Source: JBCDJI01 sp964351865 (GTDB lineage: Bacteria > Verrucomicrobiota > Verrucomicrobiia > Methylacidiphilales > JBCBYL01). Taken from it: a stretch of DNA of 64,000 bases. Below, piece by piece: positions 34,103 to 43,619 of this stretch (positions within the stretch are counted from its first letter, which is position 1; every line of letters begins with the position of its first letter). The DNA lies in the NCBI GenBank assembly GCA_964351865.1, contig CAYGPJ010000006.1, forward strand, positions 62,001 to 126,000, given 5' to 3'. Both the position numbers and the translations under genes were made by a program. The notes below the pieces were generated by a model. It did no database searches. It was not told the origin of the DNA and was given only the letters and a program-made list of their open reading frames with translations.

Positions 34103-37100
34103 GTGATGGAGAACTGGTTTAAATATGTTGTTGGAGGAGCTGCACTCTCGATTTTGGGGATATCTCTATCCGTGTTGCACTCGCAAACTGGCTATGAGGC
34201 ATCCGGTCCGGAAACGGCGGCTGCTTTGATTAAACCCGTTACTGCTGAATTACCTGAACCCAACTTAATCGACCAGACACCGCAGCAGGCCATGGCCAAG
34301 AGTGAGGGTTGTCTGCAATGTCACGAAGGTGTTGAAAAGATGCACACCTCTCCAGCGGTGGTACTGGGATGTATTGACTGTCATGGTGGAAATCCAGCCA
34401 AAGATATTACGAAGGAAGAAGCGCACATTCATCCTAATCATCCTGAGTTCTGGAAAACCTCGGCTAATCCAGTGGATTCCAGCGTTTTGTTGAACCACGA
34501 ATCTCCGGAATTTATCCGGTTTGTCAATCCGGGTGATCTGCGGGTGGCCTCTCAATCCTGCGGAGAATGCCATCAGGACATTATTGATCGGGTAGGGCAT
34601 AGCATGATGAATCATGGCGCAATGCTCTGGGGGGCGGCGCTTTATAACAATGGTGCCTATCACGAGAAAAATTACACTTTTGGACAAGCCTACGGGCCAC
34701 ATGGTGAAGCGCTGGTATTGAAAAATCCAACCCCGGTTACCGACGAAATGCGCGCCCGCGGGATATTGGAAGAACTCAGACCTTTACCTCGCTTCCAGTT
34801 CAGTCAGATCGGAAACACGTTGCGTATTTTTGAAAAAGGTGGGGAGCGTTTGATCGAAGTAGGTAACCCCAACCCTTTTGAACCGCCGGGACGCCCGATC
34901 CGCCGTCTATCCGAGCGTGGACTTGGAACGGGCAACCGAACGGATCCGGTTTTCCTCGGCCTGCAGAAAACCCGCTTGCACGATCCGCTGCTCGGGTTCA
35001 TGGGATCGAACGAGCATCCGGGCGATTACCGCTCCAGCGGTTGCACCGCCTGTCACGTCGTCTATGCCAACGATCGCTCACCGAGCCATTCCGCATGGTA
35101 TGCCAAATACGGTCATCAGGGGTTGTCGTATTCCGAAGATAAAACCATTCCCAAAAATGAACGCGGTCATCCGATCAAGCACCAGTTTACCCGCTCGATT
35201 CCTTCCAGTCAGTGCATGAATTGTCATATGCACCAAGGGAATCTCTTCGTGAATTCTTACCTCGGTTACACCTGGTGGGATCAGGAAACGGATGGCGAAC
35301 ACATGTATCCGAAGGAAGCCAGGAATCCGACGGCCAATGACATTGCGCGATCGGTGCGTAAAAACCCGTCCGAAGCATCTGCGCGCGGCCTATGGACGGA
35401 TCTGGAGTTTCTCGAAAAGGTTTCCGAGCTAAATCCGAAGTTGAATCACACCCAATTCGCAGATTATCACGGCCATGGATGGGTGTTCCGGGCGGTCTTT
35501 AAGAAGGACCGTAAAGGTGAATTACTTGATCTCAAAGACAAGGTCATCCCGCACGACGATCCGGAAAAATTTGCGAAAGCGATTCACCTTAAAGACATTC
35601 ACCTCGAAAAGGGGATGCAATGTTCGGACTGTCACTTTGAAGTGGATGTGCACGGCGACGGTAATCTCTACGGAGAAGCTCGTAACGCCACCACGATTGA
35701 GTGTCGCGATTGCCATGGCACGACGACCGAACGTCCCCCCCTCATCACCTCCGGCAATGGTGGTCAGATCGATCTGAACGAGAGCTCCACTCCGTGGGGG
35801 CCACGCTTTTACTGGGAGGGAGATGATCTTTTCCAGCGTTCGATCATGTCGCCGGATGTGACTTGGGAAGTTCCGCAAACCGTGGACACCATGAATCCGG
35901 GTTCCCGTCACTACAATGCCAAGTCCGCTTACGCCAAGACGATCCAGCGCGATGGCGAAACGTGGGGTGACGTGCCGGAAGATGAGGAGACCCGCCGCGC
36001 GGCACTCGCCCACAACCACGAAGATATCAATTGTCAGGTCTGTCACAGTTCGTGGGCGACCAGTTGTTTCGGCTGCCACTTGCCGTTGAAGAACAACAAT
36101 TATACCCCAACCAATAAATTCGAAGGAACCGTCTCGCGTTTTTACACCTCCTACAACCCGCAAGTGGTGCGCGACGATGTCTTCATGCTGGGGCTGGATG
36201 GAACGGTAAAAGATAATCAGTTGTCCGTCATCCGCTCTTCCAGTGCGGTGGTGGTAAGTTCACAGAACAACAACCGGGAATGGATTTACGCCCAGCAGCA
36301 GACGGTTTCCGCCGAAGGATACAGCGGACAGGCATTCAACCCGCATTTTGCCCATACCACCAGCGGCGTCGGCACCACCAAGAATTGCACGGACTGTCAC
36401 CTCTCCAAAGACAACGATAACAACGCCATTATGACTCAATTACTAGGCTTTGGCACCGGCACCGTCAACTTCTTCAGTCGTTACGCCTACATCGGTGTTT
36501 ACGACAAAGGCGTCTATGCTATCCCGTGGACGGAACGGGAAGAACCGCAAGCCGCCATTGGAAGTGACTTCCATCGCATTGCCTATCCGGATCGTTTCCA
36601 GCGACATCTTGATCGGGGTAAGAAATACTCGGAAGCCCATCACCATCACGGGCATGATACGCTCAAGCAGATCGCCAATACCATCAGTGGTCAGCATGCC
36701 AAGATCGTGGATGTTCAGCGACGGGGTGAATTCCTTTACACCGCAGCCGGGCCCGGAGGATTTGAGATCGTGGATATCGCGAATATCGACAATAAGGGCT
36801 TCGCCGAACGTATCGTTACCGCACCGTTTGCTCCTTTGGGTTGGAAAACTTACGTGAAAACCGAATACGCCACCGCGGTCGTTCTGCCCAGTACCTTGGC
36901 CAACGATCCGGCCCGAGTGCGTTACCCCGAAAACCAGGAACAGCCGATTCATATGCTCTATGCTTACGCCTATGTCATGGATAAATATGAAGGCCTGATC
37001 ATGGTGAACGTCGCCACCTTACTGGATGGCAACCCGCGCAATAACTTCCTCAAACGCGACATCGTATTCAATCCGGATGACAAGTTACATGGTGCGACTG

Positions 37101-37936
37101 GCGGCTACATTGCCGGACACCACTTGTATATTACTTGTGAGCGTGGGTTGGTGGTGGTGGATGTCAACGAACCGACCCAACCGCGTATCGTGGGCGAATA
37201 TACCGGTGATTTTGTGGATCATCCGAAACATATCCAGATGCAGTTCCGCTATGCCTTCGTCACAGATAAACAAGGATTGAAGGTGTTCGACGTTTCGGAT
37301 CCCGTCAACCCGACTCCGGTGAAGAACGCGGTCATCCCGTTGAGCGATGCCCACAAATTTTATGTGGCACGCACTTACGCCTATGTGGCCGCCGGTAAGG
37401 ACGGGCTGGTCATTGTCGACATCACCAATCCAGAAAAACCGTTTGTGGATCAGACCTTTACCGATGGTGGAAAGCTTTCCGATCTGCGCGACGTGAAAAT
37501 CGGATCGGTCAACGCCTCCATGTATGCCTTGATGGCGGATGGGAAGAATGGGTTCAAAGTGGCTCAAATGATTTCTCCGAATACGGTGCCGGGACACATG
37601 GGCTTCAGCCCGAAACCGAGCCCGCGGATTATTGCCTATTACAAAACCACGGGAACTGCTGTGACGATCAGTCGCGGTTTGGATCGCGATCGCGTGGTAG
37701 ATGAGACGGGTAATCAGACGGTCGTCTTCGGGCGACTCGGCGCCCGTCCGTTTCATCTGGATGAGATGCAAGCCTTTTACCGTCACGGGATGAGTGCCTG
37801 GGCCCGTCAAAAAGGCGAAGCGAAACCGGGTGACCTATATTTTGTGGAAGATTTATCTAACGATACCGATGACAAGTCCGTCTTGAAAACACGCGACGGC
37901 AAGGTGATCGCCTACCCTGGCAAAAAGGAAAAATAA
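34103..37936 (+). CDS. Giant decaheme cytochrome with C-terminal LVIVD beta-propeller
   Basis: 1277 residues (GTG at 34103; the adjacent ATG at 34106 is equally possible). A hydrophobic N-terminus (about 8-27) serves as signal or anchor. Ten CXXCH sites begin at residues 70, 90, 153, 314, 371, 507, 534, 644, 655 and 762. Long haem-free stretches (160-310, 375-505) suggest additional domains between haem groups. The last third (about 820-1215) carries LVIVD-type propeller blades: GLVVVDVNEPTQPRIVGEY, GLKVFDVSDPVNPTPV, GLVIVDITNPEKPFV. In context it is the candidate outer or surface cytochrome of the conduit; the propeller could bind substrate, a partner or a surface. Localisation is inferred. 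Confidence 0.9.
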   Translation: MMENWFKYVVGGAALSILGISLSVLHSQTGYEASGPETAAALIKPVTAELPEPNLIDQTPQQAMAKSEGCLQCHEGVEKMHTSPAVVLGCIDCHGGNPAKDITKEEAHIHPNHPEFWKTSANPVDSSVLLNHESPEFIRFVNPGDLRVASQSCGECHQDIIDRVGHSMMNHGAMLWGAALYNNGAYHEKNYTFGQAYGPHGEALVLKNPTPVTDEMRARGILEELRPLPRFQFSQIGNTLRIFEKGGERLIEVGNPNPFEPPGRPIRRLSERGLGTGNRTDPVFLGLQKTRLHDPLLGFMGSNEHPGDYRSSGCTACHVVYANDRSPSHSAWYAKYGHQGLSYSEDKTIPKNERGHPIKHQFTRSIPSSQCMNCHMHQGNLFVNSYLGYTWWDQETDGEHMYPKEARNPTANDIARSVRKNPSEASARGLWTDLEFLEKVSELNPKLNHTQFADYHGHGWVFRAVFKKDRKGELLDLKDKVIPHDDPEKFAKAIHLKDIHLEKGMQCSDCHFEVDVHGDGNLYGEARNATTIECRDCHGTTTERPPLITSGNGGQIDLNESSTPWGPRFYWEGDDLFQRSIMSPDVTWEVPQTVDTMNPGSRHYNAKSAYAKTIQRDGETWGDVPEDEETRRAALAHNHEDINCQVCHSSWATSCFGCHLPLKNNNYTPTNKFEGTVSRFYTSYNPQVVRDDVFMLGLDGTVKDNQLSVIRSSSAVVVSSQNNNREWIYAQQQTVSAEGYSGQAFNPHFAHTTSGVGTTKNCTDCHLSKDNDNNAIMTQLLGFGTGTVNFFSRYAYIGVYDKGVYAIPWTEREEPQAAIGSDFHRIAYPDRFQRHLDRGKKYSEAHHHHGHDTLKQIANTISGQHAKIVDVQRRGEFLYTAAGPGGFEIVDIANIDNKGFAERIVTAPFAPLGWKTYVKTEYATAVVLPSTLANDPARVRYPENQEQPIHMLYAYAYVMDKYEGLIMVNVATLLDGNPRNNFLKRDIVFNPDDKLHGATGGYIAGHHLYITCERGLVVVDVNEPTQPRIVGEYTGDFVDHPKHIQMQFRYAFVTDKQGLKVFDVSDPVNPTPVKNAVIPLSDAHKFYVARTYAYVAAGKDGLVIVDITNPEKPFVDQTFTDGGKLSDLRDVKIGSVNASMYALMADGKNGFKVAQMISPNTVPGHMGFSPKPSPRIIAYYKTTGTAVTISRGLDRDRVVDETGNQTVVFGRLGARPFHLDEMQAFYRHGMSAWARQKGEAKPGDLYFVEDLSNDTDDKSVLKTRDGKVIAYPGKKEK

Positions 37937-37940
37937 AGAA

Positions 37941-39521
37941 ATGAAACTGGTAACCGCTTTAATTTTTTCGTTGATCGTATTTCTGTGTGTGGATACGCGC
38001 GCAGGAGAAACGCTGAGCGCTGGCGAAGTACAGACCATTGTGAATCAGGCATCGACTCGGGCTGCCCAAGTTTCTCCGGACAGCCTGATCGCTGTGGTGG
38101 ACAGGGAAGGCAATGTGCTGGTGGTTTGGGATACATTGCCAGCGACAGTTCCCACTCAAGCACAAATTGCGGAAGCGATAAACAATGCGGGAACTGCATG
38201 TTTTTTGAACGGTAACCAGAACGCACTGACCAGTCGTACCGCAGGTTTTATTGTACAGGAGAATTTTCCTCCAGGATTCATTAATCGGATTAATGGACCT
38301 TTGGTCGGAGTTAATTTTTCCCACTTCTCCTGGTCCGATATTAACCGCTTTCGTGCTCCGAATGCTGGTGCCTTTGGAGCCTATACGATAAACCCACCTG
38401 TTGCACCGACGGTGGCTTCTATAGGTCTACCTATTGCTGGAACTTCTTTATCAGGCTTCCCCGGTGGAGTTCCCTTATTTCAAAACGGCGTGCTTGTTGG
38501 AGGTGTGGGAGTTTCGGGTGACCCTGCTCCTGAACCGTTTCCCCTTACACCCGCATTTATTGCCAATCCGGATGTAGATGAAGATGTGGCGCTGGCGGGA
38601 CAGATCGGCTTTGAACCACCTGTGGCTATTCGTGCCAATCGAATCTTTTTTGATGGGATCAGTCTTCCCTATGTTAAGACAGCTGTACCAACTTTGGAAA
38701 ACATTACCCCAGTTGGGGCGGCACTAGGAGCATTTCCATTACTAGCATCACCGCTTCCTGAGGGTTATCCTGATGTTCCCATCTACCCGACCGACACCTT
38801 TGCTGGGGTGACGGGTGAGCTGCGGGCACCGATTGTGGCTCCCAATAATGCGGGAAACCTGACAAATCCACTCACGGTCCAGGATGTTCGAAACATCATG
38901 GAAGCTGCAGTCGCTCGTGCTAAAATTACCCGCTCACGCATCCGCATTCCTACGGGCAGTCCGGCTGCTGTATATGTCGCGGTAGTTGCAAACGAAGATT
39001 CAGACCCGCCTTCAGGTGCAGTGGTACCGACAGAAGTGCTCGGTATATTCAGGATGCCCGATACGGTGACTCGCAGTTGGGATATTTCGGTGCAAAAAGC
39101 TAGAACCTGTATTCAATGGTCCAATACGCAGTATGCTTTTTCAACTCGCTCGGTGGGTTGGCTGTCACAGGTTTTTTATCCGCCGGGAATTAACGGTAAC
39201 TCGACCGGTCCGTGGCAAACTTACCAGGCTGCACTGTCTCCGGCAGGGGCGGCCGCAGCGCCAAATGCTGCACTCAATAACGGAATCACTATTTTTGCCG
39301 GCGGGCAACCGCTCTACAAAAATGGCCAGTGCGTTGGTGCCGTTGGTATCAGTGGAGATGGGATCGACGAAGATGATATCATTGCTGCTTCAGGGGCGGC
39401 TGCCATGCGTGAGGATGGACAGGGACGGATGGCTGCACCGTCAGCGATTCGTGCCGATCGCTTCACTTATCAGGGCGCTCGCCTGCCGTTTGCTAAATTT
39501 CCGCGTCGTCCCGTTCGCTGA
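37941..39521 (+). CDS. Secreted protein with two HbpS/GlcG-type haem-binding domains
   Basis: 526 residues with a signal peptide (cleavage after VDTRAG). Two HbpS/GlcG-like (Haem_degrading) domains are present. The first (about 22-215) begins LSAGEVQTIVNQASTRAAQV and ends GVPLFQNGVLVGGVGVSGD; the second (about 305-520) begins LTVQDVRNIMEAAVARAKI and ends GQPLYKNGQCVGAVGISGDG. There are no CXXCH motifs. Family members bind free haem or small ligands outside the cytoplasm. It lies 5 bp after the giant cytochrome and before ResB, so a role in haem delivery or storage for cytochrome maturation is plausible; it is not proven. Confidence 0.86.
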   Translation: MKLVTALIFSLIVFLCVDTRAGETLSAGEVQTIVNQASTRAAQVSPDSLIAVVDREGNVLVVWDTLPATVPTQAQIAEAINNAGTACFLNGNQNALTSRTAGFIVQENFPPGFINRINGPLVGVNFSHFSWSDINRFRAPNAGAFGAYTINPPVAPTVASIGLPIAGTSLSGFPGGVPLFQNGVLVGGVGVSGDPAPEPFPLTPAFIANPDVDEDVALAGQIGFEPPVAIRANRIFFDGISLPYVKTAVPTLENITPVGAALGAFPLLASPLPEGYPDVPIYPTDTFAGVTGELRAPIVAPNNAGNLTNPLTVQDVRNIMEAAVARAKITRSRIRIPTGSPAAVYVAVVANEDSDPPSGAVVPTEVLGIFRMPDTVTRSWDISVQKARTCIQWSNTQYAFSTRSVGWLSQVFYPPGINGNSTGPWQTYQAALSPAGAAAAPNAALNNGITIFAGGQPLYKNGQCVGAVGISGDGIDEDDIIAASGAAAMREDGQGRMAAPSAIRADRFTYQGARLPFAKFPRRPVR

Positions 39522-39547
39522 TTGATGGTCATGAGGTATCGTGTGTC

Positions 39548-41431
39548 ATGAAGTTGCCACTGGCGGTACGTCGTCATCGTTTATTTAAGTTCCTCTCGTC
39601 ACTGAACCTGGCGCTGTGGTTGCTGGGTGTACTGATTGTGGCCTCTGTCGCAGGCACCCTTTATGAGTCGTCTTTCTCTGCCGAAGTGGCTAAGACTTAC
39701 GTTTATGGGGCCTGGTGGTTTCAGGTCTGGCTGGCGCTGTTGGCAATCAATCTGGCATCGGTGGCTTTTTCACGTATGCCATGGAAACGCCGACATCTGG
39801 CCTTTCTGCTGACACACTTCGGAATCATCACGATTCTGATTGGAGCCATGGTGGGCAAATGGTTCGGCATTGAAGGTAGTGTGACGTTGTTTGAAGGCCA
39901 ACTAGGCACCTCTCGACTGGTGATCAATCAGGAAGAGCTGACGCTGAAGCATCTGGATCAGAATGATGAGGTGGTGTTTCCCATTCACGTGATTAATCGG
40001 CAACCATCCAATGAAAAACCATGGAAACTGGGCAAACTGGATGACATCCAGGTTCAGCTGACGGGTTATTCTAAAACACTGCAGCAACAGTTTGATGTGA
40101 AACCGGTAACGACGGGTGGAACTCCAGCGATCAAGGTAAAACTCCAAACCGTCACCATGAACCAGACCATTGAGAAATGGCTGCTGTTGGGAGAAAAAGA
40201 ACATTCCTCACTGGACCTGCAACTGGCTGAAATTACCCTGGGGCAAACTCCGCGCAGTAGCGAGACGACCTCTACGGAAGCATCTACCAGTGAATTTATT
40301 TTTATCTACGAGCAAAAACCGGGAGAGCAGGTGAGTCGGCTGGAATCAGGGACGGCTAGCGGCTTGCAGGCTATTTTTGCTCGTGAAGGCAAAACGTTGG
40401 CACTCGATATCACCGATGGCCAAAAGTCCTGGCAACGGGAATTTCGAGCCGATGAGCTTCCGGCCGAATGGAAACTGTCAGGCACCAAGTGGATGGTCAC
40501 CTTTTCAGATTACTGGCCGGATTTTACCGTCAAGGATGGGGTGCCGCTTTCCGCTAGCGATGATCCCAACAACCCTGCGGTACTGCTAAAGGTAACAGGG
40601 GTGGCCGCTGAAGAAAAACCATTGCCTGCGGCGGAGAGCGCAGGGGCTCCGGCTATCGCAGATGTCGCAGGACAGAGCTGGCTGCATCTGTATCCGGGCG
40701 AAAATTCAGCGGGTTGGCGTTACCAACTGCAATCGCGTCAACTGGGAGCAAGTGACGATCAATTGAAAGTAGGTGAGGAGATAGCTACCGGATGGGCCGA
40801 CTGGACTCTGACGGTAGTCGAAATCTTACCCCAGGCGCGACCAGACTACCAGTTCTCTGAAGCTAAGTCCGGAGTTAAAGGGGTGCCGGGGGTGCGAGTC
40901 CGACTGAGTAAAGCGGCGGGTGAGGCCACGGAGAGTTGGGTGCCGATGGGATGGCAAATCGATTTGCCGGTGCAACAGGAATGGGTGCGCGTGCTCTATG
41001 GCCGTCAGAGCCAGGCACTGCCATTTGTGATTCGATTGGAGAATTTTGAGTTGAAGCGAAACCCCGGCACCTTGGATCCAGCGTCCTTTACCAGCTATCT
41101 GGAAATCAGCGAACGGGGGCGTGGGGTGACAACGGGCTTTTGTACCATGAATGAACCGATGAATTATCCGGATGCCTTATGGCGCTCGTTGACTGGACTG
41201 ACCTATAAAATGTCACAAGCCGGTTGGAACCCGGAAGATCTAAACCAGTCGTCCATTCAGATTCTGCGTGATCCCGGCTGGTTTTTTAAGTGGGTAGGTT
41301 CGCTGACGTTTTGTGTTGGAGTCGCGTGTCTGTTTTATGGCAAGTCAAAGAAACCTGTAGGCAGCGATTTCATCTCGGGCGTTGAAAAAGGCGTCGAGAT
41401 AGAATCTCAACCTACGTCGAAAAAAATATGA
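39548..41431 (+). CDS. resB: Cytochrome c biogenesis protein ResB (Ccs1)
   Basis: 627 residues. Three N-terminal helices (about 12-35, 55-75, 80-100) and one near the C-terminus (about 578-598) surround a large periplasmic domain, the ResB/CcsB plan. The first helix block LSSLNLALWLLGVLIVASV, GTLYESSFSAEVAKTYVYG and LTHFGIITILIGAMVGKWFG are family-like. With CcsA it forms the system II synthetase that carries haem out and joins it to CXXCH motifs. The stop overlaps the ccsA start (ATGA). Its position at the end of an operon coding for at least 20 c-haem sites fits a dedicated maturation role. Confidence 0.92.
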   Translation: MKLPLAVRRHRLFKFLSSLNLALWLLGVLIVASVAGTLYESSFSAEVAKTYVYGAWWFQVWLALLAINLASVAFSRMPWKRRHLAFLLTHFGIITILIGAMVGKWFGIEGSVTLFEGQLGTSRLVINQEELTLKHLDQNDEVVFPIHVINRQPSNEKPWKLGKLDDIQVQLTGYSKTLQQQFDVKPVTTGGTPAIKVKLQTVTMNQTIEKWLLLGEKEHSSLDLQLAEITLGQTPRSSETTSTEASTSEFIFIYEQKPGEQVSRLESGTASGLQAIFAREGKTLALDITDGQKSWQREFRADELPAEWKLSGTKWMVTFSDYWPDFTVKDGVPLSASDDPNNPAVLLKVTGVAAEEKPLPAAESAGAPAIADVAGQSWLHLYPGENSAGWRYQLQSRQLGASDDQLKVGEEIATGWADWTLTVVEILPQARPDYQFSEAKSGVKGVPGVRVRLSKAAGEATESWVPMGWQIDLPVQQEWVRVLYGRQSQALPFVIRLENFELKRNPGTLDPASFTSYLEISERGRGVTTGFCTMNEPMNYPDALWRSLTGLTYKMSQAGWNPEDLNQSSIQILRDPGWFFKWVGSLTFCVGVACLFYGKSKKPVGSDFISGVEKGVEIESQPTSKKI

Positions 41432-43083
41432 AAAATCTGGGATATCTTTTGTTATTAACGCTTGGAGTAGTAACAGGCACGGCGACTGCGCAAGTCGATA
41501 CTCATCAGTGGGGAGTACTGGCCGTTCAGGATAACGGTCGCACCAAGCCCATGACCGCATTTGCGCGTGAGAGCCTGATTCGCCTATCAGGCAAGAAAAC
41601 GGTGACCTTTGAAAACCGTAAAGTGGAAGCCAATGCGTGGATGCTTTCGATGATGCTGGAGGATAAGGAATGGGAAAATGTTCCGATGATACTGGTTTCC
41701 TATCGGCCATTAGTGGAAGCGTTGGGATTAGATCCGTCCCGCAAACGTTTTTCGTTTGCAGAATTAGTGGAGTTACCCGGGCTACGGGAAAAGGTGACCG
41801 AAGCCCATCGCTTACGTAGTGCGGAACAGGAGGTTTCCCGCGCCCAGCAGGAAGCAGAAACGGTCGGGGTCCGGATGACACTGTTTGAAAACATCCGGCG
41901 CGGTGTGCTGATGAAAATTGTGCCTCCGCCCGAACCTGCGGTGGCAGAAGCAATGTGGTTGACACCACCTGAGGCGCTGGAAGCTTACGGTCGGGAATCG
42001 GTTCAGGAAATGACACAAGCTTTGCAGAACACGGCCGTCGGTTACCAGCAAGGGGACACCCCCCAATTTGCCACCGCCAGTCGGCAGCTTCGAGTTGCGA
42101 TTCGTAACTTGCGCCCTGCGGTCTATCCGAGTGAGTCGATATTGCGATGGGAAAACAGGTATTACCAGTGGAAGCCGTTTTCACTCGCGCTCTACGGGTA
42201 TGTGCTGGCTTTTATCGCGTTGGCATTGGCGGGCACCGGTAAAAAAAGGCTGCCGGTGTTGGTCAAAACTGGAGTTGGCTTAGCCTCAGCTGCCTTGTTG
42301 CTACAGGTGGCTGGGATGGTGATGCGATCGTTTATCGCGGGTAGGCCGCCTGTCACCAACATGTATGAATCGGTGATATGGGTTTCTTTTGGGGTGATTG
42401 TAATGGGCATGATTTTCGGGTGGAAATTCCGCTCACTGATGTGCCTGATGGTCGCCTTGCCGGTCAGTGCCTTGTGTCTGGTGCTGGTGCAGCAAATGCC
42501 GATCGCGATGCCGGAACGCCTGGATCCTTTGGTGCCGGTTTTACGCAGTAATTTCTGGCTGACGATTCACGTGCTGACAATCACGATGAGTTATGCGGCC
42601 TTTGCGTTGGCGATGGGCTTAGGACACGTGGCGATGGTGCGTTATCTCAAAAACCCGTCAGCGATGAAAGCCGATCAGACGTTTCACCTCTGGTTGTATC
42701 GTACGCTGCAGGTGGGTATTCTGTTGCTGGCAGCGGGAACGATCCTGGGAGGAGTGTGGGCCAACTACAGTTGGGGACGCTTCTGGGGTTGGGATCCGAA
42801 GGAGACCTGGGCACTGATCGCTTTGCTGTGTTATATCGTCACGTTGCACGGCAAGATTGCCGGGTGGTGGAGCGATTTCGGGCTGGCGGTGGGCAGTGTG
42901 CTCTGTTTTCTGGCGGTGCTGATGGCTTGGTATGGAGTGAACTTCATTTTGGGAGCAGGTCTGCACAGTTACGGATTTGGCGTTGGGGGAGAAGCTTACG
43001 TGGCTGCTTATGTCTTACTGGAACTGTTGTTTGTCGGGGTGGTCATCTTCAGATATGTCAAAGCCGAGCGGCAGGCAGCATGA
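41428..43083 (+). CDS. ccsA: Cytochrome c biogenesis protein CcsA/ResC
   Basis: 551 residues. The N-terminal third is a periplasmic segment after a signal-like helix; the C-terminal two thirds has about eight helices. The haem-handling WWD domain reads WGRFWGWDPKETWALIALLC. Nearby histidines (THVLT, LHGK, LHSYG) fit the external haem ligands of the CcmC/CcmF/CcsA superfamily. The gene overlaps resB by 4 bp. An ATGA overlap at its own stop opens a 16-codon ORF, which I do not consider a gene. The operon appears to end here, before a MITE. Confidence 0.95.
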   Translation: MKNLGYLLLLTLGVVTGTATAQVDTHQWGVLAVQDNGRTKPMTAFARESLIRLSGKKTVTFENRKVEANAWMLSMMLEDKEWENVPMILVSYRPLVEALGLDPSRKRFSFAELVELPGLREKVTEAHRLRSAEQEVSRAQQEAETVGVRMTLFENIRRGVLMKIVPPPEPAVAEAMWLTPPEALEAYGRESVQEMTQALQNTAVGYQQGDTPQFATASRQLRVAIRNLRPAVYPSESILRWENRYYQWKPFSLALYGYVLAFIALALAGTGKKRLPVLVKTGVGLASAALLLQVAGMVMRSFIAGRPPVTNMYESVIWVSFGVIVMGMIFGWKFRSLMCLMVALPVSALCLVLVQQMPIAMPERLDPLVPVLRSNFWLTIHVLTITMSYAAFALAMGLGHVAMVRYLKNPSAMKADQTFHLWLYRTLQVGILLLAAGTILGGVWANYSWGRFWGWDPKETWALIALLCYIVTLHGKIAGWWSDFGLAVGSVLCFLAVLMAWYGVNFILGAGLHSYGFGVGGEAYVAAYVLLELLFVGVVIFRYVKAERQAA

Positions 43084-43160
43084 TCGATTGGTTTCCATTC
43101 GGCCCTAGAAGACTATGCCACGAAAAGTGACGGGATTACTCCAGGCCCGACACCCGCCCC

Positions 43161-43360
43161 GATTTTATCGCATACACGTTAACATAAGAGTTCTAAAGCC
43201 TTTAAGGGAGTTTGCATATGAACTGAAGTCTAAGGTAGTGCGTTTTGTCCCCAAAGCGCTGGGTGGAAACTACGGGAAAGCGGTTTGGTCCCGACACCCT
43301 GCGTGGTCGGGAGCCCTACCTTTTGCAATTTCCTTATGTTAACGTGTATGCGATTTTATC
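43161..43360. mobile_element. MITE-like element with perfect 19-bp inverted ends and 9-bp target duplication
   Basis: The element is 43170-43351 (182 bp). The left end gcatacacgttaacataag is the exact reverse complement of the right end (43333-43351). The perfect 9-bp direct repeat gattttatc flanks it on both sides (43161-43169 and 43352-43360). Inside is a palindromic ggtcccgacaccctgcgtggtcggg-type hairpin, and no ORF. The ends match those of the element at 58.5 kb (catacac[ag]t[tc]aacataag), so both belong to one family. Confidence 0.85.
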
Positions 43361-43437
43361 GGGGTTGTATGTCGGCGGTCCAAAGTAAGCAAATTCTACG
43401 AATTTGAGTGGTCATGGAAGACGAGATATAATCTCAT

Positions 43438-43474
43438 CCTACAAAGCTGACGCCAGTGGCGATAGCCGTGTAGG
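43438..43474. repeat. REP-like hairpin, copy 1
   Basis: Begins cctaca and ends tgtagg (6-bp outer stem) around gctgacgccagtggcgatagcc with an inner CGCC-AGT-GGCG stem. The same blocks (tcctaca, gctgacgc, gcgatagcc) recur in order at 58686-58717. In both places the unit lies just to the right of a MITE of the same family. Confidence 0.6.
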
Positions 43475-43619
43475 TTGACTTTCTCGCAGAGAAGTTGCCG
43501 CGCCATTCCTCACCATAGGGTAAACTCCCAGCCTATTGCCTAGTCATTTTGATTCGGTATAGCAGGTTCTCCATAAAAGCGGATTGCGTCGATGGCATCG
43601 ACCGCTATGTTTTGGCCTC

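Larger units (their letters stand above)
43084..43619. other. Intergenic region with MITE and a REP-like hairpin
   Basis: 536 bp between ccsA and the ABC-F gene. It contains the 182-bp MITE (43161-43360 with its target repeats) and a REP-like hairpin (43438-43474). Nothing else is recognised; no clear terminator for the cytochrome cluster was found. Confidence 0.6.

Noticed and set aside
37853..38324. Minus-strand ORFs overlapping the cytochrome/HbpS junction
   Set aside because: No family motifs; the plus-strand HbpS/GlcG gene with a clear signal peptide explains the region.
43080..43130. A 16-residue ORF (MIDWFPFGPRRLCHEK) overlapping the ccsA stop by ATGA
   Set aside because: Too short, no family or conservation visible, and the ATGA overlap is common by chance; recorded only in case it is a truncated next gene.
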